NCBI RefSeq assembly: GCF_006716645.1
Contig: NZ_VFPL01000001.1
Coordinates: 3,968,001 to 4,032,000, forward strand
Reading direction: 5' to 3'
Origin: Arcticibacter tournemirensis
GTDB lineage: Bacteria; Bacteroidota; Bacteroidia; Sphingobacteriales; Sphingobacteriaceae
DNA: 64,000 nucleotides
Within the stretch, counting starts at the first letter, position 1. Each line of letters starts with the position of its first letter. The notes under the pieces are model-generated. The model was given only the letters and a program-made list of their open reading frames with translations, was not told the DNA's origin and did no database searches. This document shows positions 18,894 through 28,312 of this stretch, piece by piece. The position numbers were made by a program, and so were the translations under genes.

Positions 18894-20819
18894 TCAGGCA
18901 TCTGCCACCGGGATTTTCAACGTCACCACAGTACCCGAACCGCCTGCATCCTTTGCTGCCTGCACGCTGGCTTTCCGTCCCAGCAGCTGTATCCGCTCGC
19001 GGCTGATAATGCCCGACAGCGATCGGTGCGAACGCCTGCTATCCTCCATTTGTATTTTACCGCTGTCAGTTATGCTGACAATCAGGATCTCTTCTTCTAT
19101 TTGTAAACGGATATCAATATTTCCTTCGCCTGTATGGAGATCAATACCATGCAAAATAGCGTTCTCCACATAAGGTTGGATCAGCATCGGCGGCAGCATG
19201 ATGGCACTCAGATCCTGTTCCTGAGGAGGCATAATACGATAGGTAAAGGCGTCTTCGCTACGCATCTGTTGCAGGCTCAGGTAATTTTCCAGGGTATCGA
19301 TCTCTTCACTCAGCGGAACCAGATCTTCCCGGCTCAATTCCAGGCTGCTCCGCAGCAGGCGACTAAAACGGCTCAGATATTTGATGGCGTCTTCCTTCTT
19401 ATCCAACCGTACAAAACTCTGTACAGCGGAGAGTGTATTGAAGATAAAATGAGGCTCCATCTGAGTTCGCAATAATTTCTGCTGCAGCAGCAATTTCTCC
19501 TTCTCTTCCCGGAGGCGCCGCTGGCGAAAACTATAGAACAGGAAGAGCAATGTCATCCCCAGCGATACAACACCTAATACCGAAACAACAAGCCATAAAC
19601 GGTTCTGCTGCAACTGCAGCTTATTGATCTGAATATTTTCGTTCAACGCATGAATAGACCTGTCTTTTGCCTGTAACTGATACAGGGCATTCATCTCCGC
19701 AATTGTCTGCGCATTTTGCGTTTGATAAATATCCTCCTGCAGATGGGCGACCTGTTTCAACGCGCTGATCGCCGCATTATGCTTGCCCTGTAATTGATAC
19801 AACGCTGCCAGGGTCTTCTGGTAGATCACATCATTATCAGCAAAAATGACACCGGGGTGCTTCTTTCTAAGCCTGTCCGCTTCGCCGATATATTTTATTG
19901 CGGATGCAGGCCTGCGAAGCTCAGTATAATCCCAGGCAACATTACAATAATCTACAAACAGGTTATTGACAAATATGGAGGTTTTCTTAGAATGGTAAAG
20001 TTCGACATCTGCCTGCATCTTTAACAACTGATAGTGCAGCAATGAATCTTTCCTCCCTGCCGATTCAAAATACAATATTTTAGATTCATAGAGGTAGCTT
20101 GCGTTGTAATCACCGGGATTCCTAACGTGAAGCGCTTCTAACCTCCGTAGATAAGGCAGAAGGCTGCCAGGAGACTTATGCCGTTTATTCAGCGTTTGTA
20201 TCAGCTGCACTAATACCCGTTGTTTCACAACATGTCCTTCGACAACGGAATCAGAAAGAGGCAAAGCGGCGCGGTTCATTTTCTCGGCAAGGTCATATTG
20301 AAAGGCATCCAGGTTACTCTGTGCTGCAGACAGTAAGATAGCTGACCTTGCTTCGGCAGACAGTCCTACAGTAGAATCAGACAATACAATAGCTGCAGCC
20401 TTATTATAATAATAAGCCGCCTCCTTTTCTTTTGCCTCCATACTGCGAATATTGCCCATGCCATTGTACACAAGCGCCTTCATTTTCAGATTGCCTGCAG
20501 TGGGTTCTATCAGCTCAAGTGCCTGTCCTACAAAAAAGCCGGCAGAATCCAGCCCTTGCATGCCATATATACGTGCTAAATGATATTTTACCTTTGTGGC
20601 AAGTACCGTATCTTTTTTTACGTATGGGTTTTTGTCGAGCCGTATTCCCTCTCTCAGCAGCGAATCGTAATTTGACGGGCGGGCCTTTACATTTTCCAGC
20701 GCCTCTATCCGCCTGGAAAGAGTATCCGATGTTCCGCCGGAGGCGCTGCGTTCCTGGTTGCACGCAAAAAACGCCACAAGGGCGGCTAAAAAAAGAATGG
20801 TTCGGAACAACGGCTTCAT
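18894..20819 (-). CDS. LytS-type sensor histidine kinase with TPR-like sensor region
   Basis: A 641-residue membrane kinase. The N-terminus is a lipoprotein-like signal (LVAFFAC, then NQERS). Residues about 30-400 are helical and TPR-like (for example VYNGMGNIRSMEAKEKEAAYY). A transmembrane helix spans about 408-430, followed by a short coiled coil. The His_kinase domain has the box QMEPHFIFNTLSAVQSFV with H457 as phosphoacceptor. The ATPase N-box PYVENAILHGID and a C-terminal GTVVTLKIP complete it. It overlaps the response-regulator stop by 4 bases (ATGA), so the two are translationally coupled. Which genes it controls is unknown; the adjacent secreted-protein/GLPGLI/receptor cluster is the nearest candidate. 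Confidence 0.92.
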   Translation of the reverse strand: MKPLFRTILFLAALVAFFACNQERSASGGTSDTLSRRIEALENVKARPSNYDSLLREGIRLDKNPYVKKDTVLATKVKYHLARIYGMQGLDSAGFFVGQALELIEPTAGNLKMKALVYNGMGNIRSMEAKEKEAAYYYNKAAAIVLSDSTVGLSAEARSAILLSAAQSNLDAFQYDLAEKMNRAALPLSDSVVEGHVVKQRVLVQLIQTLNKRHKSPGSLLPYLRRLEALHVRNPGDYNASYLYESKILYFESAGRKDSLLHYQLLKMQADVELYHSKKTSIFVNNLFVDYCNVAWDYTELRRPASAIKYIGEADRLRKKHPGVIFADNDVIYQKTLAALYQLQGKHNAAISALKQVAHLQEDIYQTQNAQTIAEMNALYQLQAKDRSIHALNENIQINKLQLQQNRLWLVVSVLGVVSLGMTLLFLFYSFRQRRLREEKEKLLLQQKLLRTQMEPHFIFNTLSAVQSFVRLDKKEDAIKYLSRFSRLLRSSLELSREDLVPLSEEIDTLENYLSLQQMRSEDAFTYRIMPPQEQDLSAIMLPPMLIQPYVENAILHGIDLHTGEGNIDIRLQIEEEILIVSITDSGKIQMEDSRRSHRSLSGIISRERIQLLGRKASVQAAKDAGGSGTVVTLKIPVADA

Positions 20820-21559
20820 TTTTCTGATAAAAGTAGGGCTAATATGCTGCTTTTCCGCCGGATAGAAATAGGGATCTCTTCACTATTTTTCAATACAATG
20901 TATTCGGAACGGCTCACGCCTGTAACATACTGCCTGTTCACTAAATAAGACTGGTGAGTGCGCAGGAAATAGGGCGCAGGCAATAAATCTTCATAATATT
21001 TCAGGGGTTTGGAAATAAGCTCTTTTGTACCGTTATTGAGGAAGAAAAATGTATACGGGCCATCGCCTTTACAATATATGATATCCTGTACCCGAACGAT
21101 CCGCATATTATTGAGAGAGTTCAGCACAATATTTTCCGGCAGTTCTTCCGCCTCTATCGATTCCTGTGTCAGCGATAACTGCTGCATCCATTGCGGATTG
21201 TTCTCACGCCGGCGACGGAAACGTTCCAGAGCTTCTTTCAGTTCTGTCTGGTCGATCGGTTTCAGCAGATAGTCGAGCGCGCCATACTTGATTGCTTTGA
21301 TAGCAAAATGGTTGTATGCCGTTATAAATATGATGTTTTGCGGAATGGGATTGAGCTCTTTAAGCAAATCAAAGGCCGTCCCGTCACGAAGCTGTATATC
21401 CAGCAGGATAACGTCAGGGCGCTTTTCCTCTATTAACTTTTGCGCTGAACGGACATTGTCTGCCCATCCCGAAAGAACTGTATCCGTCTCCTGTTGTATG
21501 AGATAACTGATTTCTTTCCGCACTGCGGGTTCGTCTTCAATAATGGCGATGGTGATCAT
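20816..21559 (-). CDS. LytTR-family response regulator
   Basis: A 247-residue regulator. The receiver domain has acidic residues E8-D9, phosphoacceptor D54 in VILLDIQLRDG and the conserved lysine in LLKPID. The C-terminal half is a LytTR DNA-binding domain (KGDGPYTFFFLNNG, ISKPLKYYEDLLPAPYFLRT, SYLVNRQYV). It is upstream of and 4 bases overlapping the partner kinase gene. LytTR proteins bind paired direct repeats; the 320-base gap just upstream contains two ACGAATTG copies 14 bases apart, which could be tested as a site. Confidence 0.95.
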   Translation of the reverse strand: MITIAIIEDEPAVRKEISYLIQQETDTVLSGWADNVRSAQKLIEEKRPDVILLDIQLRDGTAFDLLKELNPIPQNIIFITAYNHFAIKAIKYGALDYLLKPIDQTELKEALERFRRRRENNPQWMQQLSLTQESIEAEELPENIVLNSLNNMRIVRVQDIIYCKGDGPYTFFFLNNGTKELISKPLKYYEDLLPAPYFLRTHQSYLVNRQYVTGVSRSEYIVLKNSEEIPISIRRKSSILALLLSEK

Positions 21560-21879
21560 TCATTCAATGCTTTAGCTACGCAAAAAAAGTACATTCTCTG
21601 ATTCCTGCACATATCCATTACAATTCGTTTATGCTTTTTACAAAGCGACTCAGGCGGTGTATCATCTGATAGTCGCACCTGTCTGTTTTTATAGTCACAA
21701 TTTATCTTATTATGCAATAAACGTATCTCTTCCTCTGTAAACGCCGGTACGAATTGTAAATGACGAATTGGCGAATCATAAATGCTTTACCTGCTTACCC
21801 ACCGCAGGGTCTTTTTTTGTATTTCAATTAACGCATGCGGCAAGCGTATGTAATGGTTTAACAAAAAAATTAAAAGTAA
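21560..21879. promoter_or_regulatory. 320-base intergenic region with repeated ACGAATTG motif
   Basis: No convincing gene is present. The octamer ACGAATTG occurs at 21749-21756 and 21763-21770 (14-base period), and its reverse complement CAATTCGT at 21621-21628. The region separates the leftward LytTR regulator from the rightward secreted-protein gene and should contain both promoters. A regulatory role for the octamers is inference. Confidence 0.35.
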
Positions 21880-22239
21880 ATGAAAAAGTTATTCATGAGT
21901 GTAGTAGCAGTGGCGGTTATGTCATCTGCTGCCTTTGCAAATCCAGCAGTAAAAGTGAGCGAAAACAAAGCTGCTGAAACAACAACAGTAAGAAATGTTG
22001 CTGCCGGTCAGTACAATCTGAGAGTTGCCGAAGAGGTTGAGAAAGACGCACAAAGTAAAAAGGTGACACGCTGCAAATTGACAATCAACCTCGTAAACAC
22101 CTCAGGCCAGGTTGTTGATACACACGTTTTATACTGGAACTGTTACGGAGCAAACGACATGTTCTACGAAACCTGCAGTGATTTCTTCAGAGCGACTATC
22201 AAAAGATATCAGGATTATTACGGAAACCCGAACCACTAA
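21880..22239 (+). CDS. Small secreted protein, function unknown
   Basis: A 119-residue protein with a clear signal peptide (MKKLFMSVVAVAVMSSAAFA) and cleavage after AFA. The mature part contains NLRVAEEVEKDAQ, a beta-rich stretch (KLTINLVNTSGQVVDTHVLY) and three cysteines (in TRCKL, WNCYG and ETCSD). The C-terminus is aromatic and charged (RYQDYYGNPNH). No known family was recognised. It is probably periplasmic or extracellular. It is followed by a perfect 12-base-stem hairpin, so it may be a separate transcript from the GLPGLI gene downstream. Confidence 0.7.
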   Translation: MKKLFMSVVAVAVMSSAAFANPAVKVSENKAAETTTVRNVAAGQYNLRVAEEVEKDAQSKKVTRCKLTINLVNTSGQVVDTHVLYWNCYGANDMFYETCSDFFRATIKRYQDYYGNPNH

Positions 22240-22257
22240 TTCAAAAAATGAAGCTCA

Positions 22258-22285
22258 TCAAAGTGAACCATCCGGTTCACTTTGA
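22258..22285 (+). terminator. Perfect hairpin between small secreted protein and GLPGLI gene
   Basis: TCAAAGTGAACC and GGTTCACTTTGA form a perfect 12-base stem around ATCC. It lies 19 bases after the stop of the small secreted protein and 15 bases before the GLPGLI start. There is no long T-run after it, so it may terminate, attenuate or protect the upstream message. Confidence 0.6.
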
Positions 22286-22299
22286 AACCTGTGAATATC

Positions 22300-23088
22300 A
22301 TGACAAAACACCTTTTATCTTGTTTACTACTCTGCTGTGCCTGGAGTGTGCAGGCACAGAAATTACATGCAGTGTATGAATACATTCCTTCATCTGCCGC
22401 AACATTCCGGGAACATGTCTATTTCGAAAAAGGAACCAGGATTGCTGTTCGCGATTCTGTTCCTGTGGCGTCCAATGCTGGAAAAGGAAACGAAGCGAAT
22501 GACGAAATATCTTCGAGCTTCTCAATGGTATTGAATAATGGCACGAACTACCGGAATATTGTCATACAGAAAAACGATAAAAAAAGCCTGATTGAAACCC
22601 GCTCTCTGGAGGGGAAGAATTATTTGGTGACCGACAAATTTCCCGGCCTCGTGTGGAACACTGATTACAGTGAGACCGACAGCATCGGTAAATTCGTCTG
22701 CCGGAAGGCGACGGCCGAATATCGTGGAACTACATTAATTGCTTATTATACAGATGAAATCCCCGTACCTGCCGGTCCTTATAAATTCGGGGGCCTTCCC
22801 GGCCTGATCGTCATGTTGCATAACGAAAGTGCGAACCCCAACTATTGGCTGCTGCAGGAGCTAAACTATCCTTATTCGGGCAATATCCCCGTAAATGAAA
22901 AATACATAAACTCCCTGCCTAAATTATCCTTAGAGGAATATGTAAGGAAAGAGGAAGCGCAGACAGAGCAGCAAATGCGCATCATGCAAAGTAAAATGCC
23001 GGTGATAGATGGCGTAACTGTAGAAAGACACAAAGTGCGGGGCGCTGTGGAGCAGGTATATGAATGGGAACAAGGAAAGGAAAAATGA
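22300..23088 (+). CDS. GLPGLI-family exported protein
   Basis: The ATG at 22300 gives a 262-residue protein with a good signal peptide (MTKHLLSCLLLCCAWSVQAQ); a TTG 18 bases upstream falls inside the hairpin. The family-defining motif GGLPGLIVMLHNE is present, preceded by YYTDEIPVPAGPYKF as usual. GLPGLI proteins are Bacteroidota periplasmic or outer-membrane-associated proteins of unknown function, often paired with a TonB-receptor-like barrel. Here the barrel gene overlaps the stop codon (ATGA at 23085), so the two are probably translationally coupled. Confidence 0.93.
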   Translation: MTKHLLSCLLLCCAWSVQAQKLHAVYEYIPSSAATFREHVYFEKGTRIAVRDSVPVASNAGKGNEANDEISSSFSMVLNNGTNYRNIVIQKNDKKSLIETRSLEGKNYLVTDKFPGLVWNTDYSETDSIGKFVCRKATAEYRGTTLIAYYTDEIPVPAGPYKFGGLPGLIVMLHNESANPNYWLLQELNYPYSGNIPVNEKYINSLPKLSLEEYVRKEEAQTEQQMRIMQSKMPVIDGVTVERHKVRGAVEQVYEWEQGKEK

Positions 23089-25763
23089 ACAGTGGTCCGT
23101 CGCCGTTCTGGCTGTTACTTGTCGGCATGTGGCTGATTACTTTTCGGGCCCAGGCCCAGGTGCTGATCAGTGGTGAAGTGACTTCCGGTGGCAAGCCTGT
23201 CGGAGGGGTACGGGTAGACCTGCGCCTGCCCGGCGCCACGGGATTTCTGGGGTACACATTCACGAGCCAGGAAGGAAAATACCAGTTACGTACACAACAG
23301 AGCGGAAAACTGTCCCTGCATTTCAGGGCACTCAGCTACAAACCCGTTATTAAGGAAATAGGGATCACACAACAAGACACTGTAGTGAACATAGAACTGG
23401 TAGCGGGCGGTGTTGAACAGCTCCAGGAGGTGGTTATCAATGCACGGCGTCCTTACCGGATTGGCAAAGACACCATTGAGCTGGATGTTAAATCGTTCCT
23501 GCGGGGCGACGAGCGCACAGTTGAAGATCTGCTGAAAAAGATCCCCGGATTGAATGTCGGCACCGATGGCAGCATCAAAATCGGAGAGAAAGAGGTAGAG
23601 AAAGTGATGGTAGAAGGAGATGACTTTTTCGAAAAAGGATACCGCCTGCTCACACAAAACATGTCTGTACAACCCCTGGATAAAGTACAGGTATTACAAC
23701 GTTATTCGAATAATAAACATCTCAAAGGAATTGAAAATTCCGATAAGGTAGCCCTGAACCTGCAGCTCAAAGAAAACAGCAGGAGCCGGTGGCTGGGGTC
23801 GCTTTCAGCGTCGGGCTCGGTAACAGAACCCCTGTTTTACCAGGGCAGTATCAACCTGATGAACTTCGGAAAAAGAAGTAAGTATTACGTGCTGGGCTCG
23901 GCCAACAACAATGGCGTAGATGCGGTAAGCAGCATAAACAACCTGCTGTATCCGGGGCAAAGCGATGAACCCGGACAGATCGGCATTGGGGTAATGACGC
24001 CGACACTTATCGACTATACTCCCGATTTACCGGACTTTGATTATAAAAGGACAAATTTCAACCACGACCGGCTACTATCCTTCAATACTATCCTGAATCC
24101 GTCAAAAAACTTCAAAATAAAATGGCTGGGATTTGCTAATCCGACAAAAAAATCGTTCTACCGCAATACGGTGCAGGAATATCATATCGAGGATATACAA
24201 TTTACGAACACAGAACTTTATAAATTCCACAAAAAAACAGATAATTACTTTTCGAGGCTGGAATTGCAGTATGATATCAATACCAGGGCGACCCTCACCT
24301 ACACCGGAAATTTGGGCTCGCTTGGCAGGAATGATAGCGGCGACCTTTTGTTTAACGGATCGGGCACCGCAGAACTGACCAAAACCCAGGGTATTCTTAC
24401 CAACCACAACCTGACGCATACTTTTAAACTTTCGCCGAGGGAAGCGATAGTTAGTTCTGCCCGCTGGATCTTACAGAAATCGCCGCTGGATTACAGTATA
24501 GACGAATACTATTATGAGGATCTTTTTCAGGTTGGCGGTATTGCAAATATAAACCAGCATGCTGAAAATAACCTTCAATACATGGGCGTTACGTCACACT
24601 ATGTACGCAGGCAAAAAGGGGGAGATTATATCGAATTCGCCATCGCCAATGAATATAAGGACCAGGAGCTGGTCTCAGACTTTGTTCTGCTGACAGAGGA
24701 TGGCAGCGCGATCAGAACCGGGGGATTTTCCAACCAGCTTAGTCTTGTCACTAATAATACCAGTGTGATGGCCAAGTACACGGTGAAGCGCAGGAAATGG
24801 GAATGGACACCTCTCCTGAATACAGGATTCGTTCACAGCAGCTTACACACTTACGGCACTACGAAGCGGCGGGAAAACTGGCTGATTTCTCCAGGCTTGT
24901 TAACGAAATGGACACTAAATCCGAAGGGGAAGCTGGAAGCACAACTTTCGTTCAGCCAAACCAATACCCAGCTGATGGAAGTGGTTCCTAACTATTTTAA
25001 TACCGGCATCCGGAACTTTGTAAAGGGGCTGGATAATATGGCCACACTGAGCAGTTCTGAAGGCACACTAATGTATTCTTATGGGAATATGCTCGATAAG
25101 TTTTTTGCCAATTTCTCGATTGGTTACCGGACAATGTTCGACTATATCAGCAACCAGAGCATGATAAGCCCCAGCTATAACCTGACAAAGCAGGTATTAC
25201 TGAAAGATAAGAAAAACTGGTCCTACAATGCTCAGTTCAACTATTATGTAACGCCGTTGGGCGGAAATTTCAAGCTGGATGCAGGTGCTGAATTCTCTGA
25301 TTATGAAACAGGCATCGCCGGGGTAGGAAACCGGCAAATCCATTCGGGATCGCATAATTACGGTCTGTCTTTCAAAAGTGTATGGAGGTCCAAAGTGAAT
25401 ATATATACAGGCTCCAGCCTGCAGTTTACATCTTTCCGAAGTGAAAGCACTTCCCGGTTGAAAAACACCTATAGTTTCCTTAATATTTTCTTCAAAGCCA
25501 CTGCCGATATACAGGCCCACCTGAAAAATGAGGTTTACCGGTTCGGTGATTTTCTTTCTCAAACTCCCAAAACATATTATTTTTCTGATCTCTCATTTTC
25601 CTATGATGTTAAAAAGATCAAAACGAGATTCGATATCAGCGCCAGAAACCTGTTCAATAACCGCTATTTTAAGAATGCAGTGATAACAGATACCTATCGT
25701 GCTGTAACAGAATACAGGCTGCTCCCAAGATATATATCCATCGGACTGGATCATAGTTTTTAG
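23085..25763 (+). CDS. TonB-dependent receptor-like outer-membrane barrel paired with GLPGLI protein
   Basis: Starting at 23085 (overlapping the GLPGLI stop as ATGA) the protein has 892 residues and a signal peptide ending near FRAQAQ. An in-frame ATG at 23064 would add seven residues. A carboxypeptidase-D-like domain comes first (VLISGEVTSGGKPVGGVRVD), then a plug (EVVINARRPYRIGKDTIELD and TVEDLLKKIPGLNV), then a long barrel ending in GLDHSF. It lacks the SusC signature. Such GLPGLI-linked barrels are common in Bacteroidota; the cargo is unknown. Four bases after its stop lies a 36-base remnant of the lipoprotein gene of the 13.8-18.8 kb locus. Confidence 0.88.
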   Translation: MNSGPSPFWLLLVGMWLITFRAQAQVLISGEVTSGGKPVGGVRVDLRLPGATGFLGYTFTSQEGKYQLRTQQSGKLSLHFRALSYKPVIKEIGITQQDTVVNIELVAGGVEQLQEVVINARRPYRIGKDTIELDVKSFLRGDERTVEDLLKKIPGLNVGTDGSIKIGEKEVEKVMVEGDDFFEKGYRLLTQNMSVQPLDKVQVLQRYSNNKHLKGIENSDKVALNLQLKENSRSRWLGSLSASGSVTEPLFYQGSINLMNFGKRSKYYVLGSANNNGVDAVSSINNLLYPGQSDEPGQIGIGVMTPTLIDYTPDLPDFDYKRTNFNHDRLLSFNTILNPSKNFKIKWLGFANPTKKSFYRNTVQEYHIEDIQFTNTELYKFHKKTDNYFSRLELQYDINTRATLTYTGNLGSLGRNDSGDLLFNGSGTAELTKTQGILTNHNLTHTFKLSPREAIVSSARWILQKSPLDYSIDEYYYEDLFQVGGIANINQHAENNLQYMGVTSHYVRRQKGGDYIEFAIANEYKDQELVSDFVLLTEDGSAIRTGGFSNQLSLVTNNTSVMAKYTVKRRKWEWTPLLNTGFVHSSLHTYGTTKRRENWLISPGLLTKWTLNPKGKLEAQLSFSQTNTQLMEVVPNYFNTGIRNFVKGLDNMATLSSSEGTLMYSYGNMLDKFFANFSIGYRTMFDYISNQSMISPSYNLTKQVLLKDKKNWSYNAQFNYYVTPLGGNFKLDAGAEFSDYETGIAGVGNRQIHSGSHNYGLSFKSVWRSKVNIYTGSSLQFTSFRSESTSRLKNTYSFLNIFFKATADIQAHLKNEVYRFGDFLSQTPKTYYFSDLSFSYDVKKIKTRFDISARNLFNNRYFKNAVITDTYRAVTEYRLLPRYISIGLDHSF

Positions 25764-25767
25764 AATC

Positions 25768-25803
25768 TATACACGCCCGTTTCTCTACCCTGACAGGTCT
25801 TAA
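25768..25803 (+). pseudogene. 3'-end remnant of a lipoprotein gene (copy of the end of 18059-18844)
   Basis: These 36 bases match the last 36 bases of the lipoprotein gene ending at 18844 at 32 positions, with no gaps. The frame is kept: it would encode YTRPFLYPDRS and a stop, against YTRLFFYPDRS in the intact gene. It begins 4 bases after the receptor stop. It implies that a second copy of the lipoprotein once stood here, or that a recombination joined its end to this site. Confidence 0.75.
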
Positions 25804-25837
25804 CGCCTGCAACGGCGTAAGAGAGTTTGAGAGTCCC

Positions 25838-27175
25838 TTATTTTGAAGCCTCAAAACCATTAAGCTTTTTGAAATTATAGTAAGCCAGAAGATAATTGTA
25901 AACCGCTTTTACATAGTTCTGCTCGGCCGTATTGATAGTAGCTTCTGCATCGAGAACAGCGCTGTAGGTAACGGTTCCCAGCTTGTAGTTGTTAAACTGA
26001 TTCTGGCGCAGGGTGCGCGACAGGGTTAAACTGTTTTCGGCCGACTGGATGTTGCCGGTGGTGTTCCATAGCTCGGTTTTGTTCTTTGTTACTTCATAAT
26101 TCAAATCCTGTTGCTTTTGCTGATACTGCATTTCAAGCTGCGCGGCTTTCATCCGGTATTCTTTTTTATTAGCACTGCGTGTCCATAGTTCAGTAATTGG
26201 CAGGCTGGCTTTGATCCCGATATAATTGTAAGGGGTCCACATGGAGCCGATATATTTAAAATCTGCCGCCTGGTAAAGAGTTGTATAGTTGCCGGTTAAC
26301 GATAAGGTTGGTGCCCATTTAGAATTTTCTTTTCTAATTTTCAGGTCGTTCGCTTCTTCTAAGAATTTAAGCTGCTTTAGCTCCGGCCGTTCCAGCATAT
26401 CCACATGCGAATCTGTGAGGTGATTGACGATAATTAAAGCCTGTAATGAGTCAGTCAATACCAACGGCATATCATCCTGGATGTTCATCTGGTACTTCAG
26501 TGCTTTCATCGCCAGGTCGTAATTCTGGGTGCTTTCTTTTTCCGTCAGACTGGCATTTTCAAGGTCTGTCTGCGCTTTCAATAAATCGGTTTCCAGGATG
26601 GTCCCCAAACGCTTTCTTTCTGAAGAAACATCCAGGTACTCCCTGTAACGCCGGGTATTGTCCTTAGCCAGTTGTAATTGCTTCTGTTTTAGGATCACAT
26701 TCAGATACGCTTCCGCAACCTGCATCCTGATGGTATTTTCTTTCTCCGCCGTCTTTTGCTGTTCTGCTTTATTCTCTGCTTTAGCAATATTGATATCCGC
26801 ATTTAAACCCGGTTTGTAGATATTTTGCGAGAGCTCCATACTAAGCGTAGTGAAATTGGTGGTACCCACTTCTATCTTTTCTTTACCGCCGTTGCCGCCG
26901 AAACCGTCCAGGATCATCGTTTGTAATTGTGCATTATAGCGCACTTCTCCATCCGCCTTAAGGGTTGGCAGCCATTCGTTCTTTGCTTTGGATATTTTAT
27001 TCGCTGCAATGTCGGCATCCAGTTTGTTTGCCCTTATATCGTAGCGTCTTTCAATGGCCGTTTGCATTGCCTGTGCCAGCGACAATTGCTTTGGTGGCAA
27101 GGTTTGAGAACGCGAAGCTACTGCTATCAGCATCCCCATTAGTATAAAAATTCTTTCTTTCATCTGATTCATCAT
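25838..27175 (-). CDS. TolC-family outer-membrane efflux protein
   Basis: A 445-residue outer-membrane factor. It has a signal peptide ending near AVASRSQ and two OEP repeats of long helices (for example NKISKAKNEWLPTLKADGEV in the first half and AAQLEMQYQQKQQDLNYEVTKN in the second). The conserved TVTYSAVLDAEATINTAEQNYVKA's shorter core SAVLDAEATINTAEQ occurs late, as in TolC proteins. It directly abuts the permease gene (no gap) and is the last gene of a four-gene efflux operon (ATPase, adaptor, permease, TolC). It should form the outer-membrane channel of that exporter. Confidence 0.92.
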   Translation of the reverse strand: MMNQMKERIFILMGMLIAVASRSQTLPPKQLSLAQAMQTAIERRYDIRANKLDADIAANKISKAKNEWLPTLKADGEVRYNAQLQTMILDGFGGNGGKEKIEVGTTNFTTLSMELSQNIYKPGLNADINIAKAENKAEQQKTAEKENTIRMQVAEAYLNVILKQKQLQLAKDNTRRYREYLDVSSERKRLGTILETDLLKAQTDLENASLTEKESTQNYDLAMKALKYQMNIQDDMPLVLTDSLQALIIVNHLTDSHVDMLERPELKQLKFLEEANDLKIRKENSKWAPTLSLTGNYTTLYQAADFKYIGSMWTPYNYIGIKASLPITELWTRSANKKEYRMKAAQLEMQYQQKQQDLNYEVTKNKTELWNTTGNIQSAENSLTLSRTLRQNQFNNYKLGTVTYSAVLDAEATINTAEQNYVKAVYNYLLAYYNFKKLNGFEASK

Positions 27176-28306
27176 TTACATTCTGAAAATTTGTACCGGT
27201 TCGAGTTTAAAGATCTTCCGCATCGAGAAAATGTTGCCGATGAGGCTTATGGCAAACGTGACGAGGAACAGTCCCGTCAATAAAGCCGGTGAATAGATAA
27301 TAACCTGATTAACGGCTGCCATTGCCGCCTGCAGACCGTAAAGCAAAGCCAGAGAGGCAACGAAGCCCATCAGGGCATAGATCAGGCACTGCCTGAGGAT
27401 AAGCTTTGCAATAAGAAAGTTGCTTCCACCAATCGCTTTGATGGTTCCGTAGTCGCGGATATGGTCGTTCACCGAAGAGAACATCGTTAATCCAACGATG
27501 ATAATTCCCGTAAGCAGCGAGAAGCCTATCAGCAGGTAGAAATTAGCCACAATACCGCTTGCAGTTTTTACATATTCGATGGAAACTTCCGAAAACGCTT
27601 CGCCCGTATAGGCTTTTACCGAAGGGATGGTCTTGTTAATCTCCTTCACCACTTCGTTAATCGCTGCTGTATCTGCCGACGTACTTTTAATCAAAAAAGC
27701 GCTGACGCTATTCGGGCTGAACCCGGTAAGCTGACGTGCCCGCTCAACGGTGGTGATAATGTTATACTGCCCCAATCCCGCATTGTTTACAGACATCCCG
27801 CTCACGAAAACCCGCTTGTCATTAAGCGTAAAATGCTCGCCCATTTTGATGTTCTCCATGTTTTCCACGTCTCCAGCATCAATAATGACGGCTCCCTCAT
27901 TTTGAAGATTATTTAGAACCGTTTCATGTGTGTAAAATGCCGGAGCGCCTGCCATTTCAGGGTACTGAACACCAATGATTTGAGCCATAGCCGTACCGCC
28001 GGACCTGAATTTGGTAGTTCCCCCGGCAACAATCACCGGATAAACTTTATCTACACCAGGAACAGACTGCAGTTCGTTGCCCACGCGCTTGTCTACATTG
28101 ACCAGCGAGGTAGAAGAAGTGCTCTTTTTATCGACGGCATAGATGTATTCCTTGTTACCCTTAACAATGCCAAGGCTCATGTCGAGGATGTTATTCAGAA
28201 TGCCAAGCTGTGCCCCGATAAGGAAAATAGAAATAACGATACCACACAAAATACCAATTAGTTTGGCTTTATCGTACGTCATAAAACGCAATGCTGTATT
28301 CCACAT
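27176..28306 (-). CDS. ABC transporter permease, FtsX/MacB or DevC type
   Basis: A 376-residue membrane protein. One N-terminal helix (KLIGILCGIVISIFLIGAQLGI) is followed by a large periplasmic domain (about residues 45-250). Three helices follow in the C-terminal third, including IVANFYLLIGFSLLTGIIIVGLTMF and the last one near LLTGLFLVTFAISLIG. This is the FtsX-like/MacB layout; the N-terminal TYDKAKLIGIL is most like DevC permeases. It lies 6 bases after the adaptor gene. Together with the ATPase, adaptor and TolC it should form a tripartite ATP-driven exporter. Its cargo is unknown. Confidence 0.9.
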   Translation of the reverse strand: MWNTALRFMTYDKAKLIGILCGIVISIFLIGAQLGILNNILDMSLGIVKGNKEYIYAVDKKSTSSTSLVNVDKRVGNELQSVPGVDKVYPVIVAGGTTKFRSGGTAMAQIIGVQYPEMAGAPAFYTHETVLNNLQNEGAVIIDAGDVENMENIKMGEHFTLNDKRVFVSGMSVNNAGLGQYNIITTVERARQLTGFSPNSVSAFLIKSTSADTAAINEVVKEINKTIPSVKAYTGEAFSEVSIEYVKTASGIVANFYLLIGFSLLTGIIIVGLTMFSSVNDHIRDYGTIKAIGGSNFLIAKLILRQCLIYALMGFVASLALLYGLQAAMAAVNQVIIYSPALLTGLFLVTFAISLIGNIFSMRKIFKLEPVQIFRM

Positions 28307-28312
28307 AGTCCT

